A stretch of DNA of 64,000 nt from Amphiduros pacificus (taxonomy: Eukaryota > Annelida > Polychaeta > Phyllodocida > Hesionidae): NCBI GenBank assembly GCA_949316495.1, contig OX439001.1, positions 24,205,386 to 24,269,385 on the forward strand, in the 5' to 3' direction. Below, one piece after another: positions 52,861 to 64,000 of the stretch. The translations under genes and the position numbers were made by a program. Each line of letters opens with the position of its first letter. Positions within the stretch are counted from its first letter, which is position 1. The notes under the pieces were generated by a model that was not told the origin of the DNA, searched no databases, and saw only the letters and a list, made by a program, of their open reading frames with translations.

Positions 52861-54921
52861 AAGTTAAAGAAATGTGTTGGGCTGCTGAGATGTTATGCTC
52901 GCAAAATATGAACAGCCACAAAAAAAATGATGAGTCAACTATGGTTGCATTTGTTTACTTTCCAACAATAGTTTAATCAGCTTGTCATCAGATGGACAAG
53001 AATAACATTTAAAAATGTAGTTTTGAAGTCAAAATTTCATAACAGTTCAAACAAACTCATATCATGCGGTACAATCATATTGTACAATCGTTAGATAACA
53101 TTGATGTTTTGTGATTGAGGTAACCTTGCAAAACAATTAAAACAGAAACTACACTGAAAACTCAAACATACATGACTCCAATTTCTTACAAGTTACAAAG
53201 GTAATATATTGCATGTGCATGCCATTGCACATCAGATAAGACCAACATTAAACTATCAAGTTGACGATGAAGGTATTTGATTTCTGTTGTGAGTCTCAAT
53301 ACAACTAAATTAATCAGCAATCTCATCATTACCTAATATACATAAAGTTAATATGATAATCAGGAGTATCTCTTTCAAATATATTTTGGTCTCTATGATA
53401 AATATAGCCAGATAAATGTGATGGTTTTACAAAGATTTAGATTGTCAGAAATCTATTTTGTGCTGTTAATTACATCTTCTAATTAACGGTTGGTAAAATA
53501 TCATTGTGAGGGGGAGGAAAAACGTGTGATTCTGATATAGTTTATAATGTACACTGCTCCAATATAGAACACTTTGCTGTTCTCTCAAACCTCTTTTGAA
53601 CTCTTTCTTGTAGTATTGACAGCATTTGAAATACACGAGGTGTGATAAATGGCTAAATTGTAAATGCCAAAAGGGGCAACTGCTACTAAATCTGGTTAAC
53701 ATTATGTTACAATCAATCACCCCATTCCTCTGTGCTGTTTCTCATTTGTCATCATCCCACTGTGTCACTGCAGCTAGTGTTTTCCGGAGATAAGAACGTC
53801 ATGAGGAAGAGCATCATATTGTACTCATCAAGGAAATTTCCTGTCATGAATTATAGATTTGTGAATGGAATATAGATTAATTTCTTTGGATTGAGACACA
53901 TGTGGTAGGGATGAATGATGCATTCAAAACTAATCCTTGTAATAGAAGTTACCTTTACAGACCTCGTACATTGTCGACATGTGGGTTACTCAAATTTATC
54001 TTAAAACATGGCCCGTCTTTTTGTCGCATTTTATGACACCAATAAAGCTATTTTAATGGCTGCTTTATATACCAAACAGCCTTGGCCACATGCTGTCGTT
54101 TGATTGAGGGCAGCATAAACTACATGTACCTATAGACTATAAACACTGTAGGTGTGATCTGGAGGCCTGTAGGTCATATTTACTGATGTTTCCACGGCCT
54201 ATAATGTTGTATACTGCCTTGACTTGACCTTCATACAAGATTTGCTGTCTAGTCTTTGCCTCCTTAAAGCCACTTCTTGCTTGGTGATAAATACAAACTT
54301 GTTTGTAAGCATCAGAGGAGTCTTTCACTTCAGGCAATTACTAACTTTATGTCTTGGAAAGAAGGGCCTGATGACAGAGATATAATATAAACTCTGTAAC
54401 CTGCCATAACCGGCCATAATGATATCATAGATTCGGTAAGGGATGACAGACCAATGCAATTTTTAATTGAACCGATCCATTTTTAACCTGGACAACGAAT
54501 TGAACCGAGACAGTTATTTACTGCTAAACAAGCGAACCTCATCATTACTGTTTACCGTGGATATTAAATTTAAGATTTCTTACATGCTATACAGAGTTAT
54601 TTACGCAGTGGATACATCTGAATTGCTGTAAGCCATGCAGCAATTACACCTGAAAAATAACCATTCGCATCCGGGCATCACATTCGCATCCGGGGATCAC
54701 TTTCTATTTTTAAATTTAAAAGACGTCATTAATTTTGACAAACAAAGCAAGTATAAAGTTGGGAGCATGGATGAGGGAATCATTTTCAGGAATGATTTGT
54801 TAACAGTTTGTTAGTTGACCATATTGCACCTGATGGAGGTTACAATCTGCACTGGGTTTCACCGAGCATAAGACAAAGATCCTATTGGTTTCAGACAAAA
54901 ACAATTTGATATATTATTCTG
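52861..54921. other. Unassigned AT-rich sequence
   Basis: No gene or repeat recognised after the LINE remnant. Confidence 0.5.
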
Positions 54922-55113
54922 ATCAATAGAATGGGCTCATTGTATTGATTTCATAGAATGGGTTCACCATATTGATTTCATAGAATGGGTTCACCATATT
55001 GGTTTCATAATATGGGTTCACCATATTGGTTTCATAGAATGGATTCACCACATTGGTTTCATAAAATGGGTTCACCATATTGGTTTCATAGAATGGGTTC
55101 ACCAAATTGGTTT
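54922..55113. repeat. Minisatellite, 27-bp unit, 7 copies
   Basis: The unit is TTTCATAGAATGGGTTCACC followed by ATATTGG. The minus strand is open (period divisible by three) and would encode the nonapeptide MVNPFYETN repeatedly, with ATG in each unit. No splice or flanking support for a real protein. Confidence 0.94.
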
Positions 55114-61180
<6,067 letters not shown>

Positions 61181-61592
61181 CTAGGACCACTATTACAATG
61201 TCCCATTGAAAACCATAGTAAATGCCTCACTTTCAAAAATTCATAAAAAATATTTGTATCGACCTAGGGTATTTTGAAAAATACTTATCAGATGGCAAAA
61301 ATATTCATCTTTCTAAAAGCAGAGTATGAAGTGAGGTTGACCATTGAATTTTTTTGCAAGGATCTGTTAAAGCGCCACCCACCTTGAAAACAAAGAACAG
61401 AACATGGAAATATAGGAATGAGCCCCTGATAGCAAATATCAATATATAGTCCCTTCAAATATTCTCATTATTTTTCTAATAACTTCGACAAAACAAGCCA
61501 TTATTGTGCTATTAAATAGCACTATTCATTGTATGTCTAATGTGATCTGCATCTCGTTATTATCATGTATAATAAGGGGGAGTAGGAAATTA
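61181..61592. repeat. Segmental tandem duplication, right copy without (AT)n
   Basis: The same anchors as the left copy at 61186 (ACCACTATTACAATGTCC) and 61483 (CTTCGACAAAACAAGCC), with several indels. At the position of the left copy's long AT tract it has only CATGTATAATAA before GGGGGAGTAGGAAATTATCA. Confidence 0.9.
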
Positions 61593-61825
61593 TCAAGTAC
61601 TACTTTCGTATGCCCTGGTCCCACATATCAAATAGTAGACTCAGGTCTAATCAAGCACTACTTTCGTATGCCCTGGTCCCACATATCAAATAGTAGACTC
61701 AGGTCTAATCAAGCACTACTTTCGTATGCCCTGGTCCCACATATCAAATAGTAGACTCAGGTCTAATCAAGCACTACTTTCGTATGCCCTGGTCCCATAT
61801 ATCAAATATTAGACTCAGGTCTGAC
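61593..61825. repeat. Minisatellite, 58-bp unit, 4 copies
   Basis: The unit runs AAGCACTACTTTCGTATGCC, CTGGTCCCACATATCAAATA, GTAGACTCAGGTCTAATC and is nearly identical between copies, so it is young. Its GACTCAGGTCTAATCAAGCACTAC part resembles TAGACTGAGGTATAATCAAG near 60908 in the left duplicate, so the array grew from sequence native to the duplication. Confidence 0.94.
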
Positions 61826-61999
61826 ATCATTCCAGACAAAGAGGAAGAAATAGACAATGGCCATTATAGAATAAAGAAAGCCAACAAATGCTATGAAACT
61901 TGTTACAAATATTTACTCGATTCCATTGATAGGTAACATAATATCAAGTGACACCTATATGCGGCATCCCATTGTTAGGGTCTCCAATTATTTGTCCAG

Positions 62000-62195
62000 G
62001 TTGATGAACCAGGCGATAATAGAGTCTGTAGAGGTGTTGTTATTTAATAACATGGACATTGCATCTGTTGCTGGCCCATATAATGGCACATCATGGGTCT
62101 CCCCAAGGAAATGGAACGTTATAGATGGTAGTAATGACTGTGTGCCAAATGGCAAAATGTTCTGGATATTTGGACAATCAGTAATTGAAGCAAAG
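62000..62195 (+). CDS. Candidate 196-nt internal exon, unknown protein
   Basis: Preceded by a plausible acceptor (CCAATTATTTGTCCAG, ending 61999) and followed by a donor (AAG|GTATAG at 62195/62196). One frame is open for 65 full codons from 62001. It starts LMNQAIIESVEVLLFNN and contains GPYNGTSWVSPRKWNV, a CVPNGKMFWIFGQ stretch with aromatic residues, and an NGT sequon. It would enter in the last base of a split codon and leave in phase 0. The minus strand is also largely open here, so low stop density may be partly compositional. No domain recognised. Confidence 0.28.
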
Positions 62196-63621
62196 GTATA
62201 GTTATTCATTTTGCATAAGGAACGCACATTTAGGTTCCCCTTTGTGTGCACAGAGATGTAGATGTTGCAGGCATCTTGACATTAGTAATGTGTATGTCAG
62301 ATAAATGATAAATTTTCTCATTCCATAGACCAGAATTGATCTTTTCACAAGTGTGAGTGTCCTTTTGTTGGGATTAATAATTATATGATATTCAGCAATA
62401 GTATGGTTACCTTACAACGAATAAACCATTATATATTATTAAATGTTGGTCTGAAATAATAGATTCATGGCATTAGGATATATTGGATCTGATGTGATAT
62501 TCTCTCTTAGGCCCAAGAAAGTACATGTAGAGGCCTGGGAAATCATATTGGGCTACAGAAAAAGAATATTTAAATGTGGGTCAGATGATCTGTGACCTGA
62601 TTGCACTTAAAACATTAAGAAAAAACTGTTGTGAAACTGTTGAAAATATAAACGATGATTTCACCGCTCTTTGTTAGACTGTAAGATTATTTCTGCGATT
62701 ATTTCTTGTTTTTAGACTTGGTGTCATTCTTTAGAATATCAAATATATTCTGTTTAACATTAGTTTGGAGTACGGTTACCAGACGTTATTTGACCAATGG
62801 GAATCAGTCAAGTAAAAAGAATTGCATAAGCTTGTTCCGCATTTCTACCATTTGAACTCTTTACACTTTTCTATTCGCAAAACAAATCGTGGACATATAC
62901 GTCACTCTCATAATATTATACATTCCATTTTACACAAAACCACAATCAATAATCACTTGGTGACACTTGGTGTATCTCTATATCGTTATATAATGAACAT
63001 AGGAACTAGAATGTTGGGCACAGAATTGTACTATATGCAAAAATGCCGATCGAATATGCTGTCTTATGTCTTACGGAATATGCTCTGGTTTGACAATATA
63101 TATGTATGTGGTCCTCCAAAATAAATTGACTTATTTAAATTTCAAATCGACAAAATAATTGTTATTATCATTTGAGTTTATGATCTGAAGCCTTTGTCTT
63201 ATTTATGTCTTGCTGTTACATTCTAATATTACGAAGTTAATTTGTGTCAATATGTTTGGGAGTGCAGTGGAGAATACTGGAGGAAGTCGCATATTTGATG
63301 TAGCACGCAATAGTCGATATTAAAGTGTGCATGGTGTCGGGATTTGTGGGATTCAGTCATGTCTTTGCACAATATCTGAACGCAGCCCTAAATACATGTC
63401 CTCCCAAACAATGTATAGACATTATTATGTTCCAAAATTATAATACTGTTAAAATATGTACCTTAGCTGCTTTATGTATACTTGATAAAATGTGTTTGAA
63501 GTAACATCATGTACAGTAAGATTGGATATATGGTGAAAAAGGAAAGAATGCTTCCACTGAATAGATTGGTAAATATAGTGTTGAGTATGTGTGATAAAAA
63601 TAGAGCAAGACAACCGAATGT
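62196..63621. other. Unassigned AT-rich sequence
   Basis: No exon or repeat recognised. Confidence 0.5.
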
Positions 63622-64000
63622 GAGTCTGCACTGGAGCCTGCACTGGAGTCTGCACTGGAGCCTGCACTGGAGCCTGCACTGGAGTCTGCACTGGAGTCTG
63701 CACTGGAGCCTACACCGAGTCCTGCACTGGAGCCTGCACTGGAGCCTGCACTAGAGCCTGTACTGGAGCCTGCACTGGAGCCTGTACTGTAGCCTGCACT
63801 GGGGCCTGTACTGGAGCCTGCACTGGAGCCTGCACTGGAACCTGCACTGGAGCCTGCACTAGAGCCTGTACTGGAGCCTGCACTGGAGCCTGTACTGGAG
63901 CCTGCACTGGAGCCTGCACTGGAGCCTGTACTGGAGCCTGCACTGGGGCCTGCACTGGAGCCTGCACTAGAGCCTGCACTGGAGCCTGCACTGGAGCCTG
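63622..64000. repeat. Minisatellite, 12-bp unit, over 31 copies, runs off the window
   Basis: The unit is CCTGCACTGGAG with CCTGTACTGGAG, CTAGAG and CTGGGG variants. The plus strand would read Trp-Ser-Leu-His and the minus strand Val-Gln-Ala-Pro repeats. Both stay open because the period is divisible by three. The right end of the array is outside the window, so its size and any flanking gene cannot be judged. Confidence 0.95.

Overview
This window looks like non-coding DNA from an AT-rich animal genome. Tandem arrays and dispersed repeats dominate. There are no bacterial operons or CRISPR, no intact transposase or polymerase gene, and no recognisable conserved multi-domain protein. The tRNA-derived SINEs with an (AAAC)n tail, the LINE remnant and the very long (AT)n tracts fit a marine invertebrate, most likely a lophotrochozoan such as a mollusc. 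That is inference from repeat style; no species can be named.

Layout. 0-3.1 kb: three tandem arrays (about 182-, 38- and 37-bp units). 3.1-8.9 kb: mostly unique AT-rich DNA with one dispersed-repeat copy and a 14-bp array. 8.86-9.49 kb: a CpG-rich non-autonomous DNA-transposon-like element with long inverted termini. 10.4-15.1 kb: two (AT)n tracts, a 17-bp array and an 18-bp array, plus a protein-like ORF near 11.1 kb. 16.8-19.3 kb: a TATA-plus-Kozak mini-ORF, a possible 54-nt exon and a consensus CTCF-type motif. 22.5-24.2 kb: the best gene evidence, a 3' splice site followed by a 96-codon ORF for a single-pass membrane protein and a possible 3' UTR. 24.7-28.5 kb: (AT)n tracts, a conserved hairpin and two more CTCF-like motifs. 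33-39 kb: a small minus-strand ORF, a SINE, a 30-bp array split by a small inserted element, and a CpG-rich segment ending in an excellent splice donor (37.56-37.81 kb) that reads as a promoter with a non-coding first exon. A 20-bp array follows it. 40.3-41.3 kb: a 40-bp array with an E-box in most units. 46.4-49.8 kb: a complete SINE with a perfect 12-bp target-site duplication, an older SINE relic and the second copy of the dispersed repeat. 52.65-52.85 kb: a decayed LINE reverse-transcriptase fragment. 54.9-64 kb: 27-, 58- and 12-bp arrays, a tandem duplication in which only one copy carries an (AT)n tract, and a possible 196-nt exon at 62.0 kb.

How the parts fit. If the 22.5-kb exon and the 37.6-kb first exon are real, they belong to different plus-strand transcripts, and most of the window is intron or intergenic DNA. 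The other short ORFs are candidates only, because AT-rich DNA of this length yields dozens of 60-100 codon ORFs by chance. I found no convincing novel multi-gene system. The more unusual signals are the density of unrelated minisatellites, repeat-seeded microsatellites, the inverted-repeat element at 9 kb and the small membrane-protein exon.
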